Shown: in pieces, positions 32,655-43,764 of the stretch
How positions within the stretch are numbered: position 1 is the stretch's first letter
Layout of the letters: each line of letters opens with the position of its first letter
DNA from: Talinum fruticosum
Lineage: Eukaryota; Streptophyta; Magnoliopsida; Caryophyllales; Talinaceae
Length of the DNA stretch: 64,000 nt
Direction: 5' to 3'
Assembly: GCA_021018815.1 (NCBI GenBank)
Contig: JAITYX010000003.1
Span: 7,934,501 to 7,998,500 of the forward strand
Made by a program: the position numbers and the translations under genes
Notes under the pieces: generated by a model
The model's input: only the letters and a program-made list of their open reading frames with translations
Database searches by the model: none
Told to the model about the DNA's origin: nothing

Positions 32655-35600
32655 TCTTGGATATAATGCTGAACAGGAAGATAATTCCTACAAAAATCTT
32701 TTCAAAACCGATTCTAGAACTATCAAGTTCGGGAAGGCTAAGCATGGCCCCATTTATTAAAAAGGTAAGGGACTGAGCCCAAACCATTGTTTATGAAAAA
32801 GCCTTCTCAACCTCTTTACAAAAGAGAGGTTTTTAAAAGAAAGATACACAGAGTTAATTCTCAAGAAAGAAGACTCGGAATCGGACCAAACCCAAAATCA
32901 TTCAAATCTGGGTTGCCAAAAGTCCTCTTCATCAGAAAAGGACCACAGTAAAGACAATTACTGGGTTTGTAAGAGGAGGTGAGAAGGGTTAGTTTGTTTC
33001 TGCTTTTGTAGGTAACTTAGAAACAAAAAGGTTCTTGGTATTTAGATAGTGGATGTTCACGCAACATGTCCGGAGATGTAAGAATCTTCTTAGAACTTGA
33101 AGAGATGAAAGGAGGAAAAGTCACATTTAGAGATAATAGCAAGGGCAAGATAGTTGGAATTAGCGGAATTCGTCGAGGAGACAGTTTAGTTAGTCTAGTA
33201 TATCTTGTCAAGGGGTTCAAATATAATCTTTTGAGTATCTCACAACTATATGACAAAGGTCAAGAGGTAAGATTCACTCGGACTAACTACTTCATTTTTG
33301 ATGCAGCTACCAAAGAGACAAAGCTCTCAAGTCCGAGGTCATGTAACACCTACACTATTCCACTTTCCGATTCAAGTCAAGATTTATTCTGTTTAAAAGC
33401 TTCTTTGAATGATGATTCATGGTATTGGCATCGTAGATTAGGTCATATTAGCATACATACTATCAAGAAACTTGCATCTCATAGATTAATTAGAGGACTA
33501 CGTAATTGTTCATTTCGGAAAGATAAAATTTGTGATGCATGGATAAAAGGAAAACTAGTTAGTTCATCTTTTAAGCCACTCAAGACAATATCAACATCCA
33601 AAGTGCTTGAATTGATACATATGGCTTTGTGTGGTGAAATTCCTATTAAAAGCTTAGGAGGTAAATCATATGTGCCAGTTATTGTTGATGATTACTCACT
33701 ATATTACCTGGGTGTGTTTTCCGAAGAATAAAAATGAAGCATTCAAAGAGTTCACTAAGATCTGCAGGAAAAATACAAGTGGAGTCCGAGACTCGGATAA
33801 GAAGAATTCGAATTGACCATGGAAGGGAGTTCGATTACTTAGAATTTGTAGACTTCTATGATAAGAATGACATTTCCCACAACTTTTCAGCACTCGAACT
33901 CCTCAACAAAATGGAGTAGTGGAGAGAAAGAATAGAACACTTGAAGAAATAGGAAGGACGATGATGATTGAAAATGATCTACCTTACTATTTCCGGGTGG
34001 AGGCAATAAATACGGCGAACTACACTCTAAACAGATGCCTCATTCGACCCATTTTGAAGAAGACACCCTAGAGCCATACAAAGGAAAGAAGCCTAATATT
34101 TCCCACTTCAAACCATTCGAATGTAAATGCTTTGTGCATAAAAATGGTAAGGAACATCCGAGCAAATTTGATGCAAGGTCGGATGAAGGTATCTTTCTTG
34201 TTTATTCTTCACATAGCAAAGCTTATAGAATCTTTAACAAGAGAACTAACAAAGTGGAAGAAAGTATCCATGTTATCTTTGATGAAATTAATCATGGCAG
34301 GACAAGGGAATCCATCTTCTCGGATCTCAAGCTCAATCGAGATAAAGATGACATAGTGGAGGCTCGGATTAGAATGAACAAAAACAAAGGAATTGAGCCA
34401 ATTCAGAATGAGATAGTTCAAGAACAAGCTTAGACCACTGAAGAACAAGCTAATGAAGAAAGTCAACAAGCTGAACTTGCTGAAGATAGAACATTCAACA
34501 GTCAAATCTGGTAAATCGGAGAACATGTAAATCTTTCAAATATGCATCTAGTTACCCACCCGAGGACATCGTTTCGGATATCAATAGTGGGGTAAGAACT
34601 CATTCTTCATTGTAAAACTTATGTACATTTTCAACATTCATTTTATTAATTGAACCTAAGAATGTATTAGAAGCCCTATTTGAACCTGAATGGGTAGAGA
34701 CCATGCAAGAAGAGCTATCTCAATTTGAATGAAACCAAGTTTGGACTTTGACCAAACGATCTAACCACCCAGTTATACGAAACAAATGGGTATTCAAAAA
34801 AAATTAGATAAGGGAGAATTGGTAGTCGAAACAAGGCTTAATTAGTTGTTTAAGGTTATAACCAAGAAGAGGGAATTTGTTGTGGGGAAACATTTTGCAC
34901 CTGTTGCTAGGATTGAGGCAATCGGAATTCTCTTAGCTTTTGCATCCAACATGAACATTAAATTATATCAAATGGATGTTAAGTGTGCATTCCTAAATGG
35001 TTATATTCAAGAAGAAGTTTATGTTAAGAAAACACCTGGATTTGAAAACTCTCAATTTCCTAATCATATTTTAAAATTGCAAAAGGCTTTGTATGGTTTA
35101 AAACAAGCTCCAAGACCTTGGTATGAAAGAGTGAGCATTTTCTTGGTTGAAAATGATTTCAAAAGAGGTCTTGTTGACAAAACTCTTTTCACAAAAACCA
35201 AGGGGAATGATTTTCTCATTATCAGATTTGTGTTGATGACATTATATTTGAAGCTACTAATGAAACTCTATACCAAGAGTTTTCTGAGTTGATGAGATAG
35301 GCACTCCAACCGAGTATGATAGGAGAACTTAATTTCTTCCTTGGATTGCAAAACAAGCAAGAGAAAGATGGAATCTGTGTTTATCAATCCAAATACACCT
35401 AGGAGTTACTCAAGAAGTACAAGCTATAAGATGTCAAACATGCAATAATACCAATGAGAAGCAGTACCAAACTAGACTCGGATGAGAAAGGTAAAGTTGT
35501 AGATCGAAACTTTATAGAGGTATGATAGGATCTCTACTTTATGTCACATTTAGTAGGCCAAATATTATGTTTAGTGTCTATATATGTTCAAGATTTCAAG

Positions 35601-36154
35601 TTAATCCAAACGAATCACATCTCACAGCGGTGAAGTGAATTTTTAGATATCTTATAGGAACTCAAACACTCGGTCTCTAGTATTCAAGGGACTTAAGTCT
35701 GACTCTCACTAGATACTCGGATGCTGATTATGTTGGATATAAGGTTGAAAGAAAGAGTACCTTAGGAGCATGTCAATTTCCGGGTTAATCACTCATCTCC
35801 TGGCACTTAAAAAGCAAAATTCAGTTGCTTTATCAACAGACTAAGGCAGAGTACATAGCAATTGGAGCCTCCTGTGTTTAGTTTTTATGAATTAAGAAAC
35901 ACTTGAAGGATCTAGGACTGACATTCACATCCATCCCGATCAAGTGTGATAATCAAAGTGCCATCGGCATTACAAAGAATCCAGACTCAGTAGTAAAAAA
36001 CAAAGCACATCGAGGTCATATATCATTTTCTAAGAGACCACTCTCAAAAGGGTGATATTAAGCTTGAATTTATTCATACCAATTTTCGGTTAGTCGATAT
36101 CTTCACAAAAACTCTAAGATAAGTTTTGTTTTAGTAGGAATGAAGTTGGCATGA
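32655..36154 (+). pseudogene. SireD gag tail and pol
   Basis: Begins mid-gag with GLGYNAEQEDNSYKNLFK, a stretch known between the zinc knuckles and protease of SIRE-type polyproteins. Protease: YLDSGCSRNMSGD-like at 33040-33073 (first residues out of frame). GAG-pre-integrase and the start of integrase: 33066-33731 (SWYWHRRLGHISIHTIKKLA). Integrase core: 33734-34030, with a PQQNGVVERKNRTLEE-like stretch. Integrase C-terminal region: 34035-34433. RT: 34660-35540, with an MDVKCAFLNGYIQEEVYV motif and the catalytic box CVDDI at about 35226-35245. RNase H: 35690-36154, with KCDNQSAIGITKNP. Stops and shifts separate the pieces. Confidence 0.82.
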
Positions 36155-36760
36155 TGATTGCAAGATTAATTGAGTGATTGCATGAGAATTTGTGATTTTA
36201 ATCATTTATTATCTATTCCGAGTGAATAACAAGTGGATTAGTTGAAATAAGATGAAACTAAGCTATAAGTTATTAAGTTTGTGAGTGTATTCCGAGTATC
36301 TCGGACACATCACCGAGTCGGACTCAGCTTTGAGAAAAATAGACATCAAAATTATGAGATCTTCTCTAAATCAATAGAGAATATTGGAAATATTTTCGAA
36401 AATCTCTTTTTCTCTCTCGTTACGTGAACAGTCAGGAAACTAGCCGTTGAGAGGGAGTAGTTTCAAGAAGTAAGCTGTTAGACACTGGAACGGCAAACGG
36501 TCGGGTAGCCATTACTATGAGTACTGAGTCGGTAAGGCCTTTTTTCCTTGAGAGTTGTTGATTTATTAATAGCATTTGTTCATTCTCATTCATTCACTTT
36601 GCTATCTCTCACTATCTCACTTTCTACACTCGAACTCGGAATTGCTTGCTCGGCTACTCTTTAAAATCATATTCTCTATTTCTCTACTCTATTCATTCTC
36701 ACTCGTTCACTTTTTCATTCTTTCTCCTTCTCAATCCAAATTCGTTTTCTTTCTCTCACA
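36155..36760 (+). other. SireD spacer between pol and ORF3
   Basis: No gene visible. It contains the tctctctcgttacgtgaac and gccgttgagaggg blocks that match, inverted, 12870-13060 of SireG. It is the leader of ORF3. Confidence 0.5.
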
Positions 36761-38031
36761 ATGCTCGAGAGAGAAAGCTTAGCTCAAGGAGGGTCAGCCA
36801 CCAAAAGGCTAGAACCGGAACCACCCAGCCTGAAAATCTACGGAGGGATTCTTCTAAAGGCCGGGCTCTCACCTTTAATGAGCCAAAGCAGATTGTAGCC
36901 TAACATTATTTTCTGAAAAAGAATTCTTTTTATCCACCAAACATTCATGGATAAAACCTCTTCTCCACATAGGAACTTTTAAGTACCCGTGCTTACGTGA
37001 TTATATCTACCCCCAACTTCTCAGTAAATTTTATCTGTAACATGACCACAAGAGACAACGTAGTCTCTTATCCGGTTTAGGGAAGATTATTCGCATTAAT
37101 ATCTCTCTTCTGTACAAACTCTTTGAGGTTCGGACTCTTTTTCGAACTCAAATCCTATCCCTTTTAATGAAATTGCTGATGATTTCTTTGATAAATATGC
37201 CGAGTTGTTCCCAAGTCCAGAAAGAACTTTTACGTGACTCGGATAAGGTCCGAAGCCAAACTTCTCTACTTTAGCTTGATGAGACTAGAACCCCAACAAC
37301 AAGGTTCTCAAATTTTTGTATGATATTCTAGAAAGGTATGAAGTTGACCTCTTCCCTTTCATTATCGAGCAAATAACTTCTGTTCCCACATATAAGAAGA
37401 AACCCCCTTCCTTTCGGAGCTTTACTCGACTACTATTTTTACTTAATTCAATGTGGATCTTCTTGATGATCCTCTTAAATGTCTTAAGCCAGCTGTCTAT
37501 GTAGGTAGGGTAGAGCTAATCACTCTAGGATACTAGGAAATCTCACCTGGTGTTTGGGTTCACTCTTCTAAACTCCCACCTCCACCTTCTTAGACTCGGA
37601 AGAGTTCTAAAACTCCTCTTTGGATCGTCTTCCCAGGCTACCGCTTTATGGATTTACATCGAAAGTGCCCTCACAATTTGTTGCTCTTGCCAAAGAGTTA
37701 CAATCAACTCTTGGTGCATTCTAGGCTTTCATGCCTATATTGACTCAACTTTAGATCACGACTCGAAGCGAGATAGATCAAAGTCAAGCTATGGTCTCGA
37801 GCTGAAAGAAGTCATTAGGCGGTACTAAGATCGGATAAGTCGTCTTTAAGAGCACAGATCCAAGGCTATTGAGGACTCTAAATCCAGTTCATACTCGGAA
37901 TCATCCTCAAAGTCTTCAAGAAGAAGAAGAAGAAGAAGAAGAAGAAGAAGAAGAAGAAGAAGAAGAAGAAGAAGAAGAAGAAGAAGAAGAAGAAGAAGAA
38001 GAAGAAGAAGAAGAAGAAAAAGGAGCTTTCT
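36761..38031 (+). pseudogene. SireD ORF3 (plant transposon protein domain)
   Basis: Starts at an ATG (MLERESLAQGGSATKR) and runs through stops and frameshifts. SNPIPFNEIADDFFDKYAEL (about 37155-37215) and YDILERYEVDLFPFIIEQ (37319-37372) match the same places in SireF (SNPIPLNEVANEFFEKYAK, FDIIEGYNVDLFPAIIER). The C-terminal part ends in a long glutamate run from a GAA repeat (37918-38018). The end seen in SireF (basic residues, then LFNRNR) is missing here. Function unknown. Confidence 0.55.
37918..38018 (+). repeat. (GAA)n microsatellite, about 33 units
   Basis: An uninterrupted AAG/GAA run at the same point of ORF3 as the (CTT)n of SireG (11300-11387), read here as polyglutamate. Confidence 0.95.
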
Positions 38032-38277
38032 TAGCTTGCTTATTTATTTTCTTTATATGTCTTAGTATTTATTTTTTTCGAGTAACGAAATTACGCTATT
38101 TCCGAGCATTATTGACTTGTGCTATTCAACACTTTTTCTGCTCTAATAATTCATCATATTTATTTCATCTACTCGAGAAATACTTTGATATATACATTTA
38201 GCATCAATTTGTTCCGATAACGAATTCGACTTATTTTGCAACAAGAACATCTTACAGTCATTCGTGTTGAGCCATGA

Positions 38278-41200
38278 TGTAACACCCCAAAACACCCCCT
38301 AGGAGTATTATATCGCCGAGTTCCTTATGGGAACTCCCAAGGCTCTATCAGTGTCGGTTCAACTCTCTAAATTCGACTTAGCAATAACAAAGGTGGTCTT
38401 CTAAAAGAATTTGAGATTTCCTAAAATTTCGACGAATTCGTTTGTAATATGGACTATCCCATAGGCTTAAAACCTTAAAACCCCGCAAATAAAAAAAAAA
38501 CCACGAGCATAACTCGACAAGCGACACGCTCGGAGTACATAACTCAACGGCCACACGCCGAGTTCAACCAATCATGCGAGTAAAACTTAAAACAATCTAA
38601 ATGGTTTATGGTACGTCGAGTACAACTACATGAACTACAAATTATAAGTACATCATTTAGAAACATAAGAATGCATGTCGGCCACTTGAATCACTTCAAC
38701 AGTCAACCATCGGCAGTCGGCAAGAGTTCGGAATATGCTAAGTGTAGATCATGCTTCGAAAGTGTACCTGCAACACCGGGAGGGAAAAGGGGAAATTTGT
38801 GGGGGTGAGCAATAAACCACGGGCTCACCTGAGTCTTACACACTTAAAATGGAAATTCTTTACACATACTACTCATGATAATGAAATTGGTGAAAACATA
38901 ATAGCATAATACAAATCTAGATATTTTCAATGAAATCTCTTGCAATGAAAAGATCATGACTCTTCAATCACTTAAAAGCACGATCTCACATTCATGAATA
39001 ATTCTTTTGGGATTCAATCAACTTTTCTAGGCCTTCGAGGATTCGAACTAGCAGTTCTTTATTTCGGGTGCGACCCCGAACAAAAGGCTCCCGGGACCTA
39101 TCTTTTAGGAAGTCTCGGAGGGGGCATCCCGCCTCTGCAGGACCCCTGTTAGAAACCTTCCCTCGAAGTTTCTAGCTGGGCGTCCCCAGGTCGAACCCTT
39201 CGGTATGCTAAACAATTCGTAGCCTCTTGATTCAAAACCCTTTGCACATACTCATTCATCACATTCACTTCACAGACTTTCTCAATTGTTTTAGCATCAA
39301 GGAAGGCATGACATCACGTGTCACCCTTATAAATTTACTTTCTCAAATCAATTTTGACACACTAGAAGGCATAGAATTACGTGCCATCCCTCCAAATTCT
39401 ATTTCTTAATCATATTTGCTTCTTTAAAACAGAATCACGTTTGAAAGGCAATTCAAAAGAAATTGCATTCAAGTATCATCTCACGTAAAATACAAAACGC
39501 CTTTCAAAACTACTTTTGAGCATCACGTAAAGAAATCACTTAACACGAATAGCCACCGTTCAATGCAAGCAATCATTCTCAGCTCTTTTCCAACTATATC
39601 TTTCTTAATCCACCATTCTAGTGCGATTAATTTCCATTTTCCGAGCAACAATAACCATAATCGGACACCACCTAATTGAACGTTCGACTTCTCACAATTC
39701 TCTATCTTTACTTCAATTCCTCATTCTATGTTTCTACTTTATGAATCCATTTCTTTTGCTCACGTCTTGACTTCTCACAACTCCCTGTCTTGACTCCAAC
39801 TCCTCATTCTAGGTCTTTATTTCATCAATTAATTTCCTTTGCTCATACTCAGCCATATGACTCCTAATCCCACTTTATCACTTAAGGTCCTTGTTGCTAA
39901 GCTTATCTTCTAACTTAATTTCAGCTGAAGGCTTAGATAGATTACAAACTCAACTTAACCTTACCATTCCCAGCTCGTCATTTCCCCGCCTCAAATTCCC
40001 ATTGTATGTCTCTATCTCATTACTCGACTCTTGTTCGTTCGTCCTTAGTTATGTAACTCTTAATCACTTTTCACTATTCGGTTTCCATTAGCTTTGCTGA
40101 CCTTCCCGTTCGGTTCAACCTCGAGGATTTAAATATACTTCAAAATTAATTAGCTCGACAATCACCCACTTCGGCCTCAATTGTGCATCACTTAATATGA
40201 ATTCATACTCCTCTATGTATTTCCCTCATTATTTCCCGATATTAGCAATCATTTTTTAATGCCGCAATCTCAGTAAATTTCTAAGGCTCAATCTAAAATA
40301 TTAATTCACAATTTATACCCGAACCACAACGTGCTCATCCCCATCCATAGCTGCCCAAGTTCCCGAAACTACTCATTATACCCAAGCAATCCAACTCCGT
40401 CCGAATTCGCCGGTTTCTAATTCAGGCATAAACAACTACCAATTCTCTTCACAACTCCTAATTCAACTTTCAAGCAACTACTAAACTCATTCAATAGCAT
40501 ACATATTCAATATTCACAATCACATTCAACAATCACAATAAACTCATTTGGATTTCGAAATGACTAACAGTTTAGATTATAAGACTACCCACCTAAAATT
40601 CTTGGGTTTTAGGGATGGATTTCGGGCTCCTTTACTTTTGCCTTCGGTTTTGGTCTCTGTCTCTGCGAGTCCTTGCTCAATCGCTCGGTGTTTCGCTTCC
40701 CTGTCTATGGTTTGTCGTTTTTGCCTCCATTAGCTCTCGGTCCGGGTCCTCGCGCATTTACCCCGGTCCTCCTCCCTTGTCGCCATCCCCTTTCCTGGTT
40801 TCTAGCCTCTCGGTCCTTTTGCGTCTGTCCCTGCCTCGGGTCCCGCCTTCGCGCTCACCCTACCTCGGTCTCTCGCTCTCTTTTCCCTTCGCTCACACTG
40901 AGTCGCGTCGCCGGTCACCGCCTCCGGTCCTGCGATGGTCGCCGGTCCTCCCCCTTGGTCTCCTTTGCCTGCGCGTTCGCCTCTTCTCTCTCTCTCTCTC
41001 CCCCGTTCGGTGCTCCTCTCCCCCTGTTGTGCTTGTTCTATTTCTTCTTTCTTTGTTTTTCTCGTGTACCCCCTCACTTTGGTCCTTCCTTTCTTTTATT
41101 TCTTTGAATTCTCTCTCCACCGCTAAACAAAATTTGCCTCTCCCTTCTATTGGACCTGCAATTAACTTTTCTTATCTTGCCATAATCCAGCCAAAATAAT

Positions 41201-41490
41201 CATCGGCTCCTGTACGACAAGTTCGTATCCCTTTTGTCCTCTTATGCCGCTGCATCCTAACTTATTTTAATATACCGACCACGACAATTCCTAACCATGC
41301 AAAGGTTCAGCTACATAAAAAGGAGGCAATTTCCCGATTTAATTTATTCAACAACGAACCTCCAAAGGGATAATAAAGTAATATGTCCGGCCATAAATAA
41401 AATCGAGTCACTCACCCCATAGATGCACGGAATAATACTCAATAATTCTACGCTTTACAGCTGCTCTTCGCTAAAATTACAAGTATTACA
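38278..41490 (-). repeat. DelE 3' LTR
   Basis: Plus strand TGTAACACCCC to AGTATTACA. In element orientation: U3, a GA-rich block (plus strand 40610-41130, CT-rich), a splice-donor-like AG|GTGGGT (40592), a 1.8-kb stretch, a polypyrimidine tract plus CAG|GTACAC (38768), then the CGAG motifs and TGTTACA. Frames inside the CT-rich block (40548-41199) are compositional. Confidence 0.85.
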
Positions 41491-41504
41491 TTTCTCCCTT
41501 CTTT
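41491..41504 (-). other. DelE polypurine tract
   Basis: Minus strand AAAGAAGGGAGAAA, immediately upstream of the 3' LTR start TGTAATAC. It is preceded by TTCGAGGACGAAATTC (41513-41528), the conserved chromovirus 3' end. Confidence 0.8.
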
Positions 41505-42818
41505 AAAAGAATTTCGTCCTCGAAATTCGTAGTGGGTAACATCCAGGCTACGAACACTTACATAGTTACGGGCCGCTCATCCAAGTGCTACTGAGCCGAA
41601 ACTTTGATTCACGAGAGGCAATTAGTCTTGCTCGGGATCAATGAATTCCAGCCTCCTTTCTACAACTATCTCATGCGCGTACTCACTCTATTTTTGGGCC
41701 CGAGGATCAAATCGCACTCAAAAGGGAAAATAGTTGGCTTGGAGGTTGTGATCCCGTCACTTATCTTACACCGAACCTTAATGCCTCCACCACCGCCAAT
41801 GCAATTCGGGCATAGCTTTCAAATGTCGCGTAGGTATACTTGATATCTAGGGATTTGCTCCACAAACTCGATATCCCGGCTACGGTCATGCTAACGCAAT
41901 CGAGTGATCAATTCCATGTTGCCACGCTACTCGCTTGTTCCTTGTTCCCACACGACCAGTGACTCTATAGTTAAGCTAGTTGGGGCCGATTAACTTAAGG
42001 GTTTGCCTATAGCTATCTTTACCGCCAATTGGCAAGAATGAAAAGCCTGTTGGCTGGTTAGTACTGCTAAAAGAAGTAGTCGGGGTTCGGAAGTAGGATT
42101 AATACGAATATCGAAGTCAAGTTAGAATTTAGAGGCATCGAGACTTCAAACAATCGTATAATTTGGACAAGGAGATCACTAAATGACTTATGGTACCTAT
42201 AATAACTAGTAAGTGTCTATATACCCCTGTTTATCTTCACTACTTCTTCTTAAGGGTTGGGTTTCCTGTTCCTCAATTTCTCGAGGCTTTTGACTGGAAC
42301 GATAATATCATCTTCATTTGGGCCCTGGGCCATGGGCTATACTTCGGACAACAAAACACCTATTCGTCCGTATACGAATGTATAATCTCTATTTACTTTA
42401 ACCTCAAGCTAGATCAATAGAATGACTCCATTCCTTCACGATCTGTCCATGCCAATACTTCAATCAATAACATGCATTATTCTTTTGTACAACCTTATAC
42501 ACAACTGTTCATACATACTTGCTTCAACCTATCTCGAAATCTATACCGAAGATTGCTCAAGAAGCATCGGTATCCTCCTATCTCTACACTAGTTACACAT
42601 ATGTACATAAGTCACCGAATTATTACAACACTATATATCTAAAGGGGGATTTACATCATTCACTTGTTCCCAAATAATTCCTTCTATACATCACTCGTCC
42701 GAAGAATCTCCCGGTGAGTTTTCATCGCCTTCGTCTCCATCCCGCTCCCTCCTCCGTTCCATCTCCTCGTCTCCGTCCCATCTCCTATCTCCAATTCGCC
42801 TTCATTTGAGCCAACCAC
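41505..42818 (-). other. DelE internal region, no recognisable gene
   Basis: Apart from the pol-like tail next to the polypurine tract, no domain is readable on either strand. Frames at 41604-41843 and 42190-42420 (plus) have no family features. Plus strand 42700-42800 is CT/TCC-rich. Confidence 0.5.
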
Positions 42819-43208
42819 TTAATGTCCCGTAGAATTGCTAGAATTAGGGAGTGGTGCGGGTGCTAGACAGTTTCCTATTTCCTCGATAGGGGCCCACTCG
42901 ATGCCTGCCATGTTCACCACCAAGTCGTGCATTCGGTTCATGGTGGCTGTCTAACCCTCGAGGTAGTATACCCCATCTCTTGGAATGGAGTCCGCCCATC
43001 CGGCCCACATAGTTTGATAGGTTTGGAAGTAGGGCGTACTATGGAGCAAGGTAGTCATCTTGTGCCTTTCGTATGAAGCCCTCGCCCCTCTAATATCCCT
43101 GGTTCTGCTGGGCTCAATCAAATGAATTTAAACAAGATGGTCCGCAGCGGCCTCTCTAGCCCTCGATGTTAGTCCTTCCAACTCGGGAGTAGTGGTCCCA
43201 CGTTCCAT
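42819..43208 (-). pseudogene. Decayed ORF near DelE 5' end (gag-position protein?)
   Basis: Minus-strand frame from an ATG at 43208 to the TAA at 42819 with only two internal stops in 130 codons. It contains ERGTTTPELEGLTSRAREAA, SYERHKMTTLLHSTPYFQTY and GIEWAPIEEIGNCLAPAP. A neighbouring frame upstream (43156-43434) reads FWWAACNAIFFWRVMELSNEW. It sits 550 bases after the primer site, where gag would be. I do not recognise the family; a degenerate gag-like ORF of the LARD is the likeliest reading. Confidence 0.4.
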
Positions 43209-43748
43209 AAGAACGTGACCAATTCCTGGTAAGAGAAGGGACACCAATCCCTAAAGGGTATGGTAGCCTACGAGCGCATCTGTGATTTCTCGCCCATGGG
43301 CCATCCAAGGGCGGATTCCGGATGAAGTTCTTCGTCCGTAAGTCCGAAGTGGTCCAGTCTATATTCCATTCGTTACTCAACTCCATGACTCTCCAAAAGA
43401 ATATGGCGTTGCAAGCCGCCCACCAAAAGGGCATATATGCATAATCTTCCTAGGAAAACGCCATTTGATTGGTCACCTAAGACATTCAAGTTGTGTTACT
43501 TCCTCATACTTAGAGCGAGACATAAATAAGTATCTTAGCCAAGGAGTAAGGCGGTCAATCGGTGCACATTCTCATCTAAAAGACCAACCACCAATTAGTT
43601 AATTGAACCGAGTTGACTAAGTAATCTCTTTTAGGTCGAAGTTTCATTGGAAAACTATTCGCATAGTTGTCACAAACAAGGCACATAGTCACAAAACAAG
43701 GATCCTAGACAGCTATATGTAATGCAAACTTAAGGTCACCAAAATCTA
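43209..43748 (-). other. DelE leader after primer site
   Basis: The part nearest the LTR (43540-43748) matches 51732-51896 of DelE2, including caaggatcctaga and tatgtaatgcaaacttaagg. No gene apart from the frame noted at 43156-43434. Confidence 0.55.
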
Positions 43749-43760
43749 TGCTCGATACCA
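43749..43760 (-). other. DelE primer binding site (tRNA-iMet type)
   Basis: Minus strand TGGTATCGAGCA, four bases from the 5' LTR. DelE2 has TGGTATCGGAGC, one base from the initiator-Met site TGGTATCAGAGC. Confidence 0.75.
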
Positions 43761-43764
43761 TTTT

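Noticed and set aside
40548..41199. Long Ser/Leu/Pro-rich ORFs (also 46042-46687 and 54238-54842)
   Set aside because: CT-rich LTR block; frames shift between copies by indels and show no conserved protein.
38278..41490. Two independent solo LTRs at 38278 and 43765
   Set aside because: A polypurine tract, a primer site and a shared CATGA duplication show they are the two ends of one element.
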